This document shows, one piece after another, positions 1 to 11,199 of a DNA stretch of 64,000 nt. The notes under the pieces were generated by a model that saw only the letters and a program-made list of their open reading frames with translations, did not search any database and was not told the origin of the DNA. The position numbers and the translations under genes are program-made. Where the stretch lies: positions 57,415,869 to 57,479,868 of the forward strand of contig NC_081554.1 in the NCBI RefSeq assembly GCF_963082655.1. Direction: 5' to 3'. The stretch is from Stomoxys calcitrans. Lineage: Eukaryota; Arthropoda; Insecta; Diptera; Muscidae. Position 1 is the first letter of the stretch, and each line of letters starts with the position of its first letter.

Positions 1-375
1 CTGTGAGCACCACACAAGCTGGAACATTGAGGATTGATCTGTGATATTCATTGCTGTCACGAGAAGATTAGCTGCGGGCTACCGAGCGCGTCCACAGGTT
101 GCGAATAGTGGAATGCTCCATACGGAGTAGCTGCAACAGCAGTCGTGGACAATCAGCGGTTTACAACGGAGAGTCTCAGTGAGAGGTCGGGCGGCATCGG
201 CTCTTGCACAAAAACTGAGTACCTATGATGCTCTATAAGACAAGGCAAGTTATTGGCGCCTTTAAATAACCACCGTGCTTCTGCGGCGGTCGGTACTTTG
301 GAACGGAACGAGCGTGCTCACACATGAACTTAACGAGGATCGCCAAGTCCACATGAAAATGTGGCTACAACAACG
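1..375 (+). repeat. (CAA)n-tailed retroposon family A copy
   Basis: Interspersed family of about 330 bp. Landmarks are ATGCTCCATACGGAGTAGCT, ACTGAGT-CCTATGATGCTC, AAGTTATTGGCGCCTTTAAA, GAGGATCGCCAAGTCCACAT, and a tail GTGGCTACAACAAC. It is not protein coding. Other copies here are listed separately; class (SINE or other retroposon) is inferred from the CAA tail. Confidence 0.6.
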
Positions 376-389
376 AAAGCCTGCATTAC

Positions 390-527
390 GGGAAGACTAT
401 GAGCACCACACGTGTTGGAACTCCGAGCATCCATTTGAATGGTCCACAGGTTGTGAAGTAGCTGCAACCGCAGTCGTGGACAATCAGCGTTATCGAGTGG
501 AGAGTCTTAGTGAAGGGCTGGGGGGGA
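390..527 (+). repeat. Family A retroposon, partial second copy
   Basis: Repeats the family A head: GAGCACCACACGTGTTGGAA, GTAGCTGCAACCGCAGTCGT, GTGGAGAGTCTTAGTG, in tandem after the copy at 1-375. Truncated at its 3' end. Confidence 0.5.
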
Positions 528-529
528 AG

Positions 530-960
530 TGAAAAATTTGCAAAATTATTTGGAAAATCTTGAAAAATTACAACATTGTATACTTCCAGACACCAAGACA
601 AGAGCAAATCGGGCGGTACATATATATGGGAGCTATATCCAAATCTGAACCGATGTTGATGAAATTTTGCGGATATGTTAAAATCAAAAACAGAATAGTT
701 TATGCCAAATTTTGTGCAGTTCATTTGAAAATTGTAGTTACTACGGCCATTTAAGTGCAAATCGGGCGATACATACATATGGGAGCTATATCTAAAACTG
801 AACCGATTTTTACCAAAATCAATAGCGTTCCACCTTGGACCAAAAAAGTGATATGTGCAAAATTTCATGATGAATGAATAACCCGTAAGACCTTCACTTT
901 GATTACAAGAATACATGGACTCACAGATGGACAGACGGACATGGCTAAATCGAATCAGAA
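530..960. repeat. ATAGCTCCCATAT-type interspersed repeat (family S)
   Basis: AT-rich repeat with recurrent phrases such as ATATGGGAGCTATATC, AAATCGGGCGRTACATA and a motif near CACAGATGGACAGACGGACA. The same phrases recur in at least seven other blocks of the window. Open frames here are by-products. Confidence 0.5.
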
Positions 961-1147
961 AGTGATTGTGATATCTTCAATGATAACAAAGTGATATCAA
1001 GATATCTTCAATGATAACAAAGTGTCCGTAGCCGCCACATGACCAAATAGAAAGTTCCCTTAGCCTCACATCAGTGGTCGTTGCATTTTTTCTAGCCACA
1101 ATATCCAAAAGCATTATAGGGTTAGTCCAAGGTATATTTGTCAGCAC

Positions 1148-1206
1148 ATATTTGTCGACGAAGGCTGCCGCCTCAGTGTACAACACACTGCTACAACAAC
1201 AACAAC
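1148..1206 (+). repeat. Family B (CAA)n-tailed short retroposon, 3' part
   Basis: GAAGGCTGCCGCCTCAGTGT followed by ACAACACACTGCTACAACAACAAC, the 3' end of the ~100-bp family B defined by the complete copy at 58880-58980. Confidence 0.5.
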
Positions 1207-1209
1207 TCT

Positions 1210-2740
1210 ATTTTCAGTATCCCGCTCTTCAATAGTCTTGAAATACAACATCATGTGGGTCTAGCGTTTACAAGTCCAGCAAAAACAGTTACCAATGAAT
1301 TATTTTATGCAGGCCTTTGGTACGAAAGCGAAAGCATTAAAAGTCTATCGAGTGAATGCCGTGCTTGAAGATCGACCGCCACCCATAGCACATGAAAAAG
1401 TTAACCTCCCTAGGTAAACCAAAGTAATTCTGACTTAATTCCTACTGGACTAGGATTGAAGTCAACGTATTGGATGTGAGTCCCATTTGAAACTAGCTAA
1501 GCTGTGCTTAGAACCACTTTGCTTTGGACGCAGATGAACGGATGAAAACACAAAATAATATCACAACAAAAACAATTCAGAAGTTTTGTGTAATACAGAT
1601 GTCGCCCTAGATGTCAACACTGCTGTAAACCTAAGGTTAGGTTCGGCTGAAAAATAGCTGCAGTCCGTTACAGACTTACTTAGGCAATTTGTAGTATACA
1701 TATGCCTCTGGTGGGAGTGAAATCCTGTAACACTCCTACAAATTTAACATTTATAACTTTGTCGTTTTTTTTTCTAATCAAAAATCGTTAAAATTGAAAA
1801 TTGTAACGGTCAACTGCATGTAGATATTTGATTGCTTCCCGCTGTCTTATGATTTGAAAAAAAGAAAAAAATTACCAAATTGATGTTTTGTAACAATAAT
1901 TTTTAGACATATATTCGAAATAAAATAAAAATAGTTTTTTAATCAAAAACTAATTTAAAAAAAAGAAAAATTATATTATTAAACAAAAAGAATATGCGAT
2001 GGTCTTGAGTGCTTACATACTAAAATAATATTAAAAAATAATAATTACAAGCAAAAAATAACGTTTTGTATAAAAAAATATTTTTTTGTTTTAAACAAAA
2101 TGTTTTTATATTTTTCGTTTTTTTCAAATGTTTGAACTATAGTATGCAAATTATTTTTTTTAAATTTTTCCATGGTATTTATTTCAGTTGTAGTTTTGCC
2201 GTTTATTTCTTTTTTTGTATTTCTTTTGGGTTTTGTACTTTTAGTTATTGGTTGGTTTATTGGTAAAAAAAACAAAAAAACTTAATATTGGCATATTGAA
2301 AAAGAGATTTTTTTTATTGCTTTTATGTTTGTTTTTTGTTTTGGTTGGTTTTCTGGTTCCGACAACTTTTTTTTAAGACAAATATTGTTTAGGCAAATTG
2401 TATGTTGTAGGAATAAAAAATGTTTTATATAAATTTGAATTTTTTTTTTTAATTAATTTAAAAAATGTTTATTTTTTTTTTGTAAAATCTTAAGTTTTGC
2501 TATTAAGTTTAGCTAATCATAAATAAATAATAAAAATATGAAACGATTACACAAAAATTAAAAAAAAAATATATTTTTTTTTTGTATTCAAGTAAATGAA
2601 GACGATCAGAATCCCATTCCCAAATGAAAAGCTTCTTAGCCAAGCACTATGAAAGATAGAATAAATCAAGGCAGTGGGAAAAAGCCAATATAAACCTGCA
2701 TATTCGGGTTGTGGTTGTGTACCGTTAGATTTGCCAATAG
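1210..2740. other. AT-rich non-coding stretch
   Basis: No gene is supported. From about 1860 to 2580 it is extremely AT-rich with long A and T runs; short open frames there are low-complexity. Confidence 0.5.
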
Positions 2741-2746
2741 ATATTA

Positions 2747-2970
2747 TGGGTCGATTATGGATGGCAATTGCACTTCGGTTGCGTTGCCAACGGCCAAACT
2801 TGTTACAGAAATTATAATTTTTGCATTGAATTACGTACTTTTTACAAATTTTTTAGTAGCTGAACTTAAAAACATACTGATATTGAATGAAATTTACAAA
2901 AATTTCCAACTTCGTGGTTTTGTCTCCTATCAACGCAACTGTAGTCGAGTTGCAATCCATAATCGACCCA
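2747..2970 (+). mobile_element. Harbinger-like MITE (TTA target), copy 1
   Basis: 224 bp, ends TGGGTCGATTATGGATGGCA / reverse complement TGGGTCGATTATGGATTGCA; similarity in the arms extends about 40 bp (GTTGCGTTG). Flanked by TTA on both sides (2744-2746, 2971-2973). The 3-bp TWA duplication and TIRs fit PIF/Harbinger non-autonomous elements. Confidence 0.7.
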
Positions 2971-2999
2971 TTAATTTAAAGCTAAGCAAGCAATAAGAA

Positions 3000-3529
3000 A
3001 CAAGGACCTATACCGTGCTGTCCTATAATATCCTGCTGTTACATAGCGCTAAAGCAGATAATAAACTGCTGATGCTGATAAACTCCACATAGCTGCTGGC
3101 CTACCCAGGATCACAAAACAACTAATCTTATATCTCGATTATCAAATGATAAACACGTTACACTCATCCGTAGAAAAACAAACGTGTACTTAAAACACTA
3201 CGAACAAATTCTGAACACCGACCCATCCCCCATGCCAATGTTACCCACATATTCAAAGACATGCTGCATCAATACACCATATAAGCATATTGAAAAATGC
3301 AAGTGCTATAAACCCCGTTTAAGCCTCTCGTCAGCTGATTTTATAAAGGGAAAACAGATGATCGAGCTATTTATTCCGGTTTTAAAGAGCAATGTAAACG
3401 GGGTTATAGCTTTGAAAAGCTACAAAACGTCTGGTATGACACTCTTTGACAATGTGCCGCCAGTACCATTCAAAGCTAATGTGGGTGTAGATTACGCCTT
3501 TTTGATGACTTAGGGAAAACCGATGAGCT
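3000..3529. other. Non-coding stretch
   Basis: One open frame (3184-3513) exists but shows no recognisable domain; it is treated as non-coding. Nothing else was recognised. Confidence 0.4.
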
Positions 3530-3790
3530 TACAGCTACCCGAGCGCGTCAAAAGGTTTGCGGATAGTGAAATGCTTCATAGGATAATCATCTGTACCAAG
3601 TGGAGTGCCTATGATACTCGGAGTGTCTATGATATAGAGTGCCTATGATACTCGCTATGACAAGGCGAGTTATAGGCGCCTTTATATAACCAATGGTCAT
3701 TACGTCCCCGCGGCAATCAGTCTTATGGACCTTGCTCGCCTATAGGAGCTTGACGAAGAATGCTGCCTCCACATGTAAATAAGTGACTAA
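3530..3790 (+). repeat. Family A retroposon, diverged copy
   Basis: GAGCGCGTCAAAAGGTTTGC, CTATGATACTCGCTATGACA, GAGTTATAGGCGCCTTTATA, and the tail AAGTGACTAAAACAACAACA follow the family A order. A short internal duplication is present around 3600-3650. Confidence 0.55.
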
Positions 3791-3799
3791 AACAACAAC

Positions 3800-4860
3800 A
3801 ATGACATGACTATCAAAATCTATTTCCATTGAAGAGCAGTGTTTACAGCAGATGTCAACAGCTTTAAAATAATGGCTCATGGTCTTGGAGGATACAATTA
3901 TATCACGAACAAAGCAACTTACTTACTATACGTAACTGGGGAATAGGACTCAGTGGAAACGTGAAACTCAGAATTTACAGTCTTACGCGTTTCTAGTATC
4001 AAATTTGACACCATGGCTCAAAACATCTTCATCAGTGAAATCAAAATGCTGGACAATTTTCTAAAATGTCTGAAGTAATAGAATACAACAAGCACAGAGA
4101 ATGTTGTATGTAGCAGCACTAACCTTCATCAAACCCATATGGGTGTTTTATTGGCAAAAAAAAAATTGAATTTTCAGTCACTGTTCAAGTCTTTTGGCGA
4201 AAAGTGGAAGAAGGTTTAGTGTGAAAGTGAAACTGCTTGGTTAATAGAGTTCCCTAAGGAGAGTAAGGTGATTGAGACATATCTTAGCCGTGACTTTTGT
4301 GGCGTCAAAAAGTAAAATCGGAAAAACCTTCCAACCATCACCTCCCATCAGCTCAAATTTCAGACAACTCGCATAGAAGCTTGGACCCAATGACCACCTA
4401 GGTATCTAATAAACTTAAAATAAGGCTAAGACAATAAAAGTATGGGAGTAGTAATACATTCATTAGGAATAATTAATTGAAGCAAGCTGAGATTGTTTTC
4501 AATATAATTCGTATTTAGTTTTTTTATGTATCATTTGATTAAGATTTATAAACGATATTGATAAGTGTGTTCGTGTACTCAAAAATTTGTGCAGATTTGC
4601 GTAGAAATTTGCAGCATCGAACAGCCGTTTTATAAAACCAGCTGTTTAATTCAAATAAATAGTAAAAGAGACTAAAAGCTGTTTTTACTCTGCTGCAAAT
4701 TTCTACTGGCAAATTTTTACTGGAAAAGTACGCGAACAGACCTATTGTTTGCCATTATTATTATATTCAATTTATGTGTTTTTTATATTATATTGCTCTG
4801 ATTTATGTATATTATGCTTGGAGTGGAAGTAGAGAGGAGATGATGTTTTATACTACCAAG
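3800..4860. other. Non-coding stretch
   Basis: No gene, TIR pair or recognised repeat was seen. Confidence 0.4.
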
Positions 4861-4870
4861 TCCACCAAAA

Positions 4871-6060
4871 CTTTGCTCTTCTGTCAAACTAACGGTTTTC
4901 GTTTTCTCAGTCATTCAAATCTGCTGCATTTCATTTATTTATAAATGCTGCTGGATGTCATATGCAAACGAACGAATGCCGTTAGTTAAGTGAGAAAGGC
5001 TAGGGGGGTTTTAGCTGTCAATAACTCTCTCTCTCTTTTCGCTCTTGAATAACACTGTGAATTTAAATACAAGAAAAACTAAACTAAAATAACTAAGAGA
5101 AGGTAAAAATGTGTTTTGACGTTTTGAAAGTTTACATCGACAGTTAACCCAAAAAAAGAGGAAAATTTCTACCCCTCTTTAGATATTTAAAAAAAAAATT
5201 AGGAATTACTTTAAATGGGATTGCTGCAACAACTTAAAATATTTATTATCCAATATGCCATTTTCTTTAACCCAAAAAAATAGGGAAATTTTCTACCCCT
5301 CTTTATATATTTCAAAAAAGAATTAGGAATTACTTTAAATGGGATTGCTGCAGCAGGTTAAAATATTTACTGTGAGTCGCTAACCAAAACTTAAATGTCA
5401 AAACTGAAAATTCGTTTTAGGGTTTAAGTCATAATAGATACTTGACTTGCTATATACATACATACCGCAATTCTGTCAAACAAACGGTTTTCGTTCTCTC
5501 AATCATTTAAATATGCTGCATTTTCTTGACAAATGCAACTGAATGTCACATTCAAGCGAACGAAATCCGTTTTTTAAGTAAGAAAAGCTTGGGAGTTTTA
5601 GCTGTTAATATTGTATTTGTGGAAATATAATAAAACCTCATACTTCGATTTGTCATATTGCCATAAAAACACTTTAGTCTACAAAACTTTTTGATTATAA
5701 ATTTAGACAAAAGTTAATAGAATGATAACATTACTGTCTTTCTTTTAACATTTGCCCAAATTTATAAACAAAAAGCTTTTTAGGCTATTATGAGTTTTGT
5801 CATATTGATATTTCTCTCTCTCTCTCTCTCTCTCTCCATCTTCTCTCTCTTGAATTACAATGTGAAAACAAATAAACGAAAATCTAAGTTTAGGCAAGAG
5901 AAGTTAAAAATGGTGATTCGACGTTCTACAAGTTTGCATCGTGAGTTAAACCAAAACAATTTACGCATTTCTACCCCTCTAATTAATTCCAGAAAGGATT
6001 AGGAACTACTTTAAATGGGAGTGCAACAGATTAAAATATTTACTATGAAAACTTAAATGT
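4871..6060. repeat. Unclassified repeat units in degenerate tandem
   Basis: Three blocks recur: AACGGTTTTCGTT (4889, 5482), a CT-rich run followed by CTTGAATWACA (5030-5055, 5815-5865), and TTTCTACCCCTCT followed by GGAWTACTTTAAATGGGA (5165-5222, 5290-5345, 5968-6020). Related GGGATT/TTAAAATATTT fragments occur in reverse near 8745 and 9430. Family not recognised. Confidence 0.5.
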
Positions 6061-6198
6061 CAAAACTGAAAATCCTTTTAGAGCAGCGATGTCCAAAATG
6101 AAAATGTAACTGTATGTGTGAAATACTCAAAGACCAATCATTCAGTCTCTTTTTTTGGACTGAATGGTTAGTGTTTTGCAAAAATAAACATAAAATAA

Positions 6199-6396
6199 TG
6201 GGTCGATTATGGATTGCAATTCGACTACTGTTGCGTTGCCGGGAGACAAAACCACCAAGCAAAAATTAGTATAAAGTTGGAAATTTTTTGTCAATTTCAT
6301 TCAATATAATTATTTTTACTTAATTCAATGCAAAAATTAAAAAATTTGGCCGTTGGTAACGCAACTGAAGTTGGGTTGCCATCCATAATCGACCCA
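6199..6396 (-). mobile_element. Harbinger-like MITE, copy 2
   Basis: 198 bp with the same TGGGTCGATTATGGAT ends, flanked by TAA (6196-6198, 6397-6399). The interior runs opposite to copy 1 (AAGTTGGAAATTTTTTGT, TTTGGCCGTTGGTAACG). Confidence 0.7.
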
Positions 6397-6536
6397 TAAG
6401 AAAACTTAAATACTTTTTTATGCCTTCCAAACGTTTAATTGGTAAATTGTTAAATTCGTTGCTGTCTCAACGACTGAAACAAAGGGAATAAGAATACGTT
6501 TGACTTGCCATCAAAGAAACCGACGTCGCTGTTTTA

Positions 6537-6628
6537 TGGGTTGATTATGGATGGTAAACCAACTGCAGTTGCGTTGCCAACGGCCAAATTTGTTACAGAA
6601 ATGTTCATTCTTGCATTGTACTTTGGTT
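6537..6628 (+). mobile_element. Harbinger-like MITE, truncated copy 3
   Basis: TGGGTTGATTATGGATGGTA and CGTTGCCAACGGCCAAATTT match the left half of copy 1; the right half is missing. Confidence 0.6.
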
Positions 6629-7133
6629 ACAATCGGGAGATACATCTAACACTATGGCAACAATACTATCGCTGTAGCAATTGAGGCCGCTGCATCTGGC
6701 GGAGCCAGAACCACTCTAGTTTGTGGAGGGAGGCTAACTTCTTCAGGTTCGATGGGTGGCGGTCGATCTCCAAGGACTTCTGCTTCTTATCGCTCCTGCT
6801 ACCGTGTCTGCGTGTATGGTATCTAGACCCGCCTGAAACGCCGCATGATCTATAAGAACTCTCTTAAAGCGCTTAACCTTACATTTTAATCATGTTGATC
6901 CATCCTGATATCTCTGGACAGCAAATGCCTATTCACAAGATAGTGATTGGGATGGTCTCTGCGATAGCAGCCCAGTATAGATTGCTAAGACAGCATGTAG
7001 GTGTGGCTTCGGACGTGCAGGATATTTGCTTGATTTGTTTTGTACGTACTGTCGACAAGCGACTTGAGGACTTTGTTGCCGACCTTGCAAATTACAGTGG
7101 CATGTGCTAATGATTTATAAAGGCTGTCAAGTG

Positions 7134-7352
7134 TGAGGCCAATGTGGCCCGCCTATAACGCCAAATGACTGTGTTTAAAACCCGGCGTGAAACATCAGAA
7201 CATTTTTCAGCGGTGGTTATCCCCTTACTAATGCTGGCTGCATTTTTGGAGGTATCCTAGAATGTTAAAACTTCTCTTCGGACTCGGCATGAAAAAGGAG
7301 GCCCCTTATATTTGAGCTTAAACATTAATTCCCTGTTTCTTAATGGAATGTG
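7134..7352 (+). mobile_element. tRNA-derived SINE, diverged copy
   Basis: Diverged copy of the family best seen at 7742-8042. It contains a decayed B-box region, TTTTTCAGCGGTGGTTATCC, the ACTCGG-AAAAGGAGGCCCCTTAT block, and the end TAATGGAATGTGCATG. It lies inside the jockey-like LINE. Confidence 0.6.
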
Positions 7353-7741
7353 CATGTTCAACTCCTCAATCATTGCCGCCGATTTTGGAGTGAACAGTGT
7401 GGCTGAAGATCTGGTGACGGATATGTTCAAATTTCTAGCAGGGAAATAAACCGCAAGATCGGCAAGGTATTGGTTTAACCTCAGGCAGATGTCATCATAG
7501 AAGTGGGTCGAAGCCTTGATCGTGCAATCGTCCGCATATGATACGTTCTCAAAGCGATCTAAAGGATGCGGAATAGAGAAGAGGTAGAGGTTAAACAGTG
7601 TCGGAGATAAAACCCCGCCTTGGGGAACTCCCTGTTCAACTCTACACTCAACTCTCACAGATAGTTCGAAATTCAACGTTATAGGCCCGTCTGGAGGCAC
7701 GTGTTAATGTTGTCTTCAAAAAGCTTGCCATGGCTGACCTT

Positions 7742-8042
7742 GAAGGCCACCGTAGCGCAGAGGTTAGCATGTCCGCCTGTGATAATGAACGCCTGGGTTC
7801 GAATCCTGGCGATACCATGAGAAAAGCGGTCCAGCGGTGGTTTTCCCCTCCTAATGCTGGCAACATTTGACAACATTTCTCTTCAAAGAGATGTCGCACT
7901 GCAGCACGCCGTTGGGACTCGGCTATAAAAAGGAGGGCCCTAATCATTGAGCTTAAACTTGAAGCAGACTGCACTCATTGATATGTGAGAAGTTTGCCCC
8001 TGTTCCTTTGTGGAATGTTCATGAGCAAAATTTGCAAAAAAT
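7742..8042 (+). mobile_element. tRNA-derived SINE, full-length copy with target-site duplication
   Basis: The head has pol III promoter-like boxes: A-box region GTAGCGCAGAGGTTAGCATG and B box GGGTTCGAATCC. The body holds GCGGTGGTTTTCCCCTCC and the TATAAAAAGGAGGGCCC region, with a short A-rich tail. It is flanked by an 11-bp direct repeat TGGCTGACCTT (7731-7741 and 8043-8053), which marks retroposition into the LINE. This is the reference copy for the family in this window. Confidence 0.85.
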
Positions 8043-8279
8043 TGGCTGACCTTATCGAAGACTTCGAGAGATGCAGAGCCACGAGGACTGAGGACGGTTA
8101 AAATATGTAGTGCAGGCGTGCAAAGCGGTCATGCAGTCCGTGCTTGGGCAAATGAAAGTTCTCCCGTTAAAGAAGAAGAAGTCCCTCAAGCCCCTTGGCT
8201 CCTGGTGAAAGAAGGGAGGTCGTTCTGCACGACTCTCCTTTTTACTGGGGCCCTTTCCAGGATCCAGTAGTGGGATCAG

Positions 8280-8400
8280 TCTGCCCTCTTCCAGACATCG
8301 GAAACTTGGATTCGAATCCTGGCGAGAACAACAGAAAATTTTTTAGTGATGATTATCCCCTTCTAATGTGGCGACATTTGCGCAGCTGTATTCAAAATCA
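8280..8400 (+). mobile_element. tRNA-derived SINE fragment
   Basis: B box region TTGGATTCGAATCCTGGCGAG followed by AATTTTTTAGTGATGATTATCC and CTAATGTGGC, as in the family reference copy. The head and 3' half are lost. Confidence 0.55.
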
Positions 8401-8779
8401 AATGATACGCCACTAAGTATCAAAAATATAAATATATTTTTCAATTTGCCTAATTTGCTGAAGTTTTTTAGCTTACGTTTGTAATAATATTTCTAAGTTT
8501 ATGTGAATGTTTTTTTTTTTTTTTTTTGTTATAAAAGGAAAACTTTACAAACTTAAATAAAAACATATTTTCAATTTCCTAGTACAAATATTGTAGAGGC
8601 AAAATTCGTGTTTTAGTTTTATGGGGTATATCGAAACGTTAATATTTGATAATTTTATTGTCATTTGCCCTATTTTCATAAATTGACGTATTGATCCTTT
8701 AATACGACTTGAACCCTAAAATGTCCTTTCAGTTACATTTTTGTTAAATATTTTAATTCGCTACAATCCCATTTTAAAA

Positions 8780-9360
8780 AAGTCAAGGTACAGGCCGCAT
8801 TTGTTGTCTGATTTTCACAAAATTTGGCATAAGTCTCTTTTTTGGTCCAAGGACGAACGCAATTGATTTTGAAAAAAAATCGGTTCAGATTTAGATATAC
8901 CTCATATATATATTTTTAGATATAGCTCCCATATATAACTTTCATCCGATTTGACCTATTAAGTCTGGAGAAGGCACAATTTTGATCCGATCTTTGCCAA
9001 ATTTGCCACGAAGTGTTTTTTGTGGCGTCCCAATATGTGTGCAAAATCATCAGAATCGGATCAGATTTATATATAGCTCCCATATATATCTTTCATCCGA
9101 TATGTCCTTTTAAAGCTGTAGTAGTCACAAAATTTTGCAGGTGACGTTCGCATCCGATATCTACATTGTTTTAATTGACATTCCGTGTACCATCGTAAGA
9201 AAATCGTAGAAGGTTCGATTCGATATTTCAATAGGTATGCAAAATTAAAGTCTGACTAAATTTGGATAAAAGTGCTATAGATTAAAAGTATTACATAGAC
9301 TCGGTGGTGTAGGGTATTATATAGTCCGCTCCGCCCGAATTTAGTCTCTCCTTACTGGTT
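8780..9360. repeat. Family S interspersed repeat
   Basis: Repeated ATAGCTCCCATATATA and CTTTCATCCGAT phrases, ending with CTCGGTGGTGTAGGGTATTA. About 60-130 bp internal periodicity of the phrase is visible. No coding content. Confidence 0.5.
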
Positions 9361-9581
9361 TGAATTTAGCTTGTGTTCTTACACAGATCTACAATAAAAT
9401 TTTATGGCCAAACATTTTTGTTCAATATTTTAATCCGCTTTAATCCCATTTAAAGCAGTTCTTAAACTTTTTTGAAAAATGCACCAAAAAGACCGCTTCA
9501 ATAAGTCGCCTGAGGGTTACAAGAATATTCCCCAGTGTTTTCAGTAATATTGGCAAACTTCAACTATAACAAAGAATCTTA

Positions 9582-9803
9582 TGGGACGATTATGGATTGT
9601 AACTTAATTTCAATTGCCTTGCTAAGGGACGATCTTGTCATACAAAGTTAATTTCTCTATTGTATTGTGTACTTTTTTACCATTATTTTTATTTCTTTTT
9701 GCTGAACGTTTAAAGGACTGATTACTTATTTATAATAATTTTTATTTCATAGTTTTATCTTCTGGCAACGCAATTCAAGATGAGTTGCTATCCATAATCG
9801 CAA
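9582..9803. mobile_element. Harbinger-like MITE, diverged copy 4
   Basis: TGGGACGATTATGGATTGTA at the left and CTATCCATAATCGCAACTC at the right. The interior is poorly conserved, so this is the oldest-looking copy. Confidence 0.55.
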
Positions 9804-9942
9804 CTCGCGACGCGTAAAAACTTGAAAAAAAATTGCCTGGCCTTTTTAAGTCACATGCGCTGATGTGATGTGTTTCTTGTATTTATACCTCCTCTTTAGT
9901 TGTAGTTTTTCTTGTAATTTTCAAATTTTCTCACACAAAAGT

Positions 9943-11145
9943 TTATGGTAAATGTTTTTGTATTGATGGGTGGGTTTCTGTTTTTCGGGATTTTGTTGTA
10001 ATAAAGTGATCATTTTTATTATTGTGGTTTTTGTTGTTGTTATTATTATTATTATTACTGTTATGAATGCTAAAATTATTTGCCATTGTAATAATAGAAT
10101 TTGTTGTTGTAAATTTATTACTATTGTTGTTGTTGTTATCATTAGTAATATTTAAAAAATGTACATTTTTACTAATACTAAACTTAGAGTTAACATGATC
10201 ATTAGAATTATTTTTAAAAATATTATCATCATCATCATTATCATTATCAAACAACTTATGGTTGATGGTGGTTGTAGTTATAGTACTATTACTAAACTTA
10301 CAAATATTATACTTTTTATATAAAGGAGTAGTAGTAGTAGTAGTAGTAGTAGTTGCTGTATTCGAAACACTTGCTTTTGTATTTCGATACACTTGATGGT
10401 TGTTGTAGTTGTAATTGGTTTTCTTTGACGTTTTGCTAAATTTACTACTTCTGTATGGTATGTTATTTGTGAGGATGTGTTGTTGTTGTTGTTGCTGTTG
10501 TTGTTGGTGTGCATTTCTTTGTGAAATCTTCACCTCCTCTCTTCTTGCATGATTATTATCATCATTTTGTTTGATGATAATTTTTTGTTGTTGCCTGGTA
10601 TTCTTATTATTATTATTCTTATTATTGTTGTTGTATTTTCTCAAACAAGTATTCGATTTTGAAGTTTTGTAACTGCAATTGGCAGCATCTTCATCATCAC
10701 TATTAGTATCAGTATCACTATCAACATTATTAGCAAAAGAATTAGGAGTAGACTTTGCCAATTCCGGTCGTCTCCTCGTACAAGTAGTAGTAGTAGTAGT
10801 AGCTGAAGTTTTACTATTCGTTTTCATAACTGCATCGGTTGAAATTTCCTCAAGCACATCATCTTCATCAACATCATTATCATTATCGTCGTTCAGTTTA
10901 TATATCATAAGCATCTCTGCTGAATTCTCTGCATCAATGGCAGGATCTGTGATAATAGAGTCTGTTATTGTTGTTGCTGTTGTAAGAGTAGTTTCTACAG
11001 CATCAAATTCATCAACCGATACATCATTGTCTTCGTCTGCTTCTTCTTCTTCGTCGGCTACTACTAGCTCTTCCTGCAAATCCTCAAACATATATTTGTG
11101 TGCCTTTTCATTTTGTTGTTGAATAAATTCATTATCGTCCTTCAT
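9943..11145 (-). other. 400-codon open stretch in frame with crp, beyond two stop codons
   Basis: From ATG 11145 to the stop at 9943 there are 400 sense codons. The stretch is in the same frame as crp exon 3. The 54 nt between them hold the crp TGA, nine codons including CAG CAA CAG CAA, a TAG, and eight more codons including CAA CAG CAA. The first ~170 residues are strongly acidic with mixed sequence (for example HKYMFEDLQEELVVADEEEE), followed by Asn, Gln, Thr and Asp runs from trinucleotide repeats. Either this is the repeat-rich 3' UTR of crp that happens to be open, or it is a C-terminal extension reached by stop-codon readthrough, alternative splicing, or separate initiation. Repeat-rich DNA lacks stops easily, so openness alone is weak evidence. 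The non-repeat acidic part is the stronger hint. Confidence 0.45.
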
Positions 11146-11199
11146 CGCATTGAATTGCGTTTGCTGTTGCTATTGCTGTTGCTGCTTAAGGCCGCGAAA

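Larger units (their letters stand above)
6690..8200 (-). mobile_element. Jockey-like LINE remnant with nested SINEs
   Basis: On the minus strand, reading from high to low coordinates, reverse-transcriptase pieces appear in order. DKVSH/KVSHGKLFEDNINTCLQ is near 8050 and 7730, VPQGGVLSPTLFNLYL and the catalytic VSYADDCTI are within 7380-7660, SATLFT follows, and NKVLKSLVDST is near 7060. Stops and frameshifts are present, so it is dead. Two tRNA-derived SINE copies (7134-7352 and 7742-8042) interrupt it. Jockey assignment rests on remembered motif similarity; RT identity itself is clear. Confidence 0.75.

Noticed and set aside
386..916. 176-codon minus-strand frame
   Set aside because: Lies across the family A fragment and family S repeat; no domain; explained by repeat sequence.
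7750..7825. tRNA-like A and B boxes (GTAGCGCAGAGGTTAGCATG, GGTTCGAATCC)
   Set aside because: Not called a tRNA gene: no foldable acceptor and anticodon arms found, and it is the head of a repeated SINE with a target duplication.
10679..11122. 147-codon plus-strand frame of Ser/Val/Ala runs
   Set aside because: Antisense shadow of the acidic, repeat-rich frame at 9943-11145; trinucleotide repeats keep several frames open.
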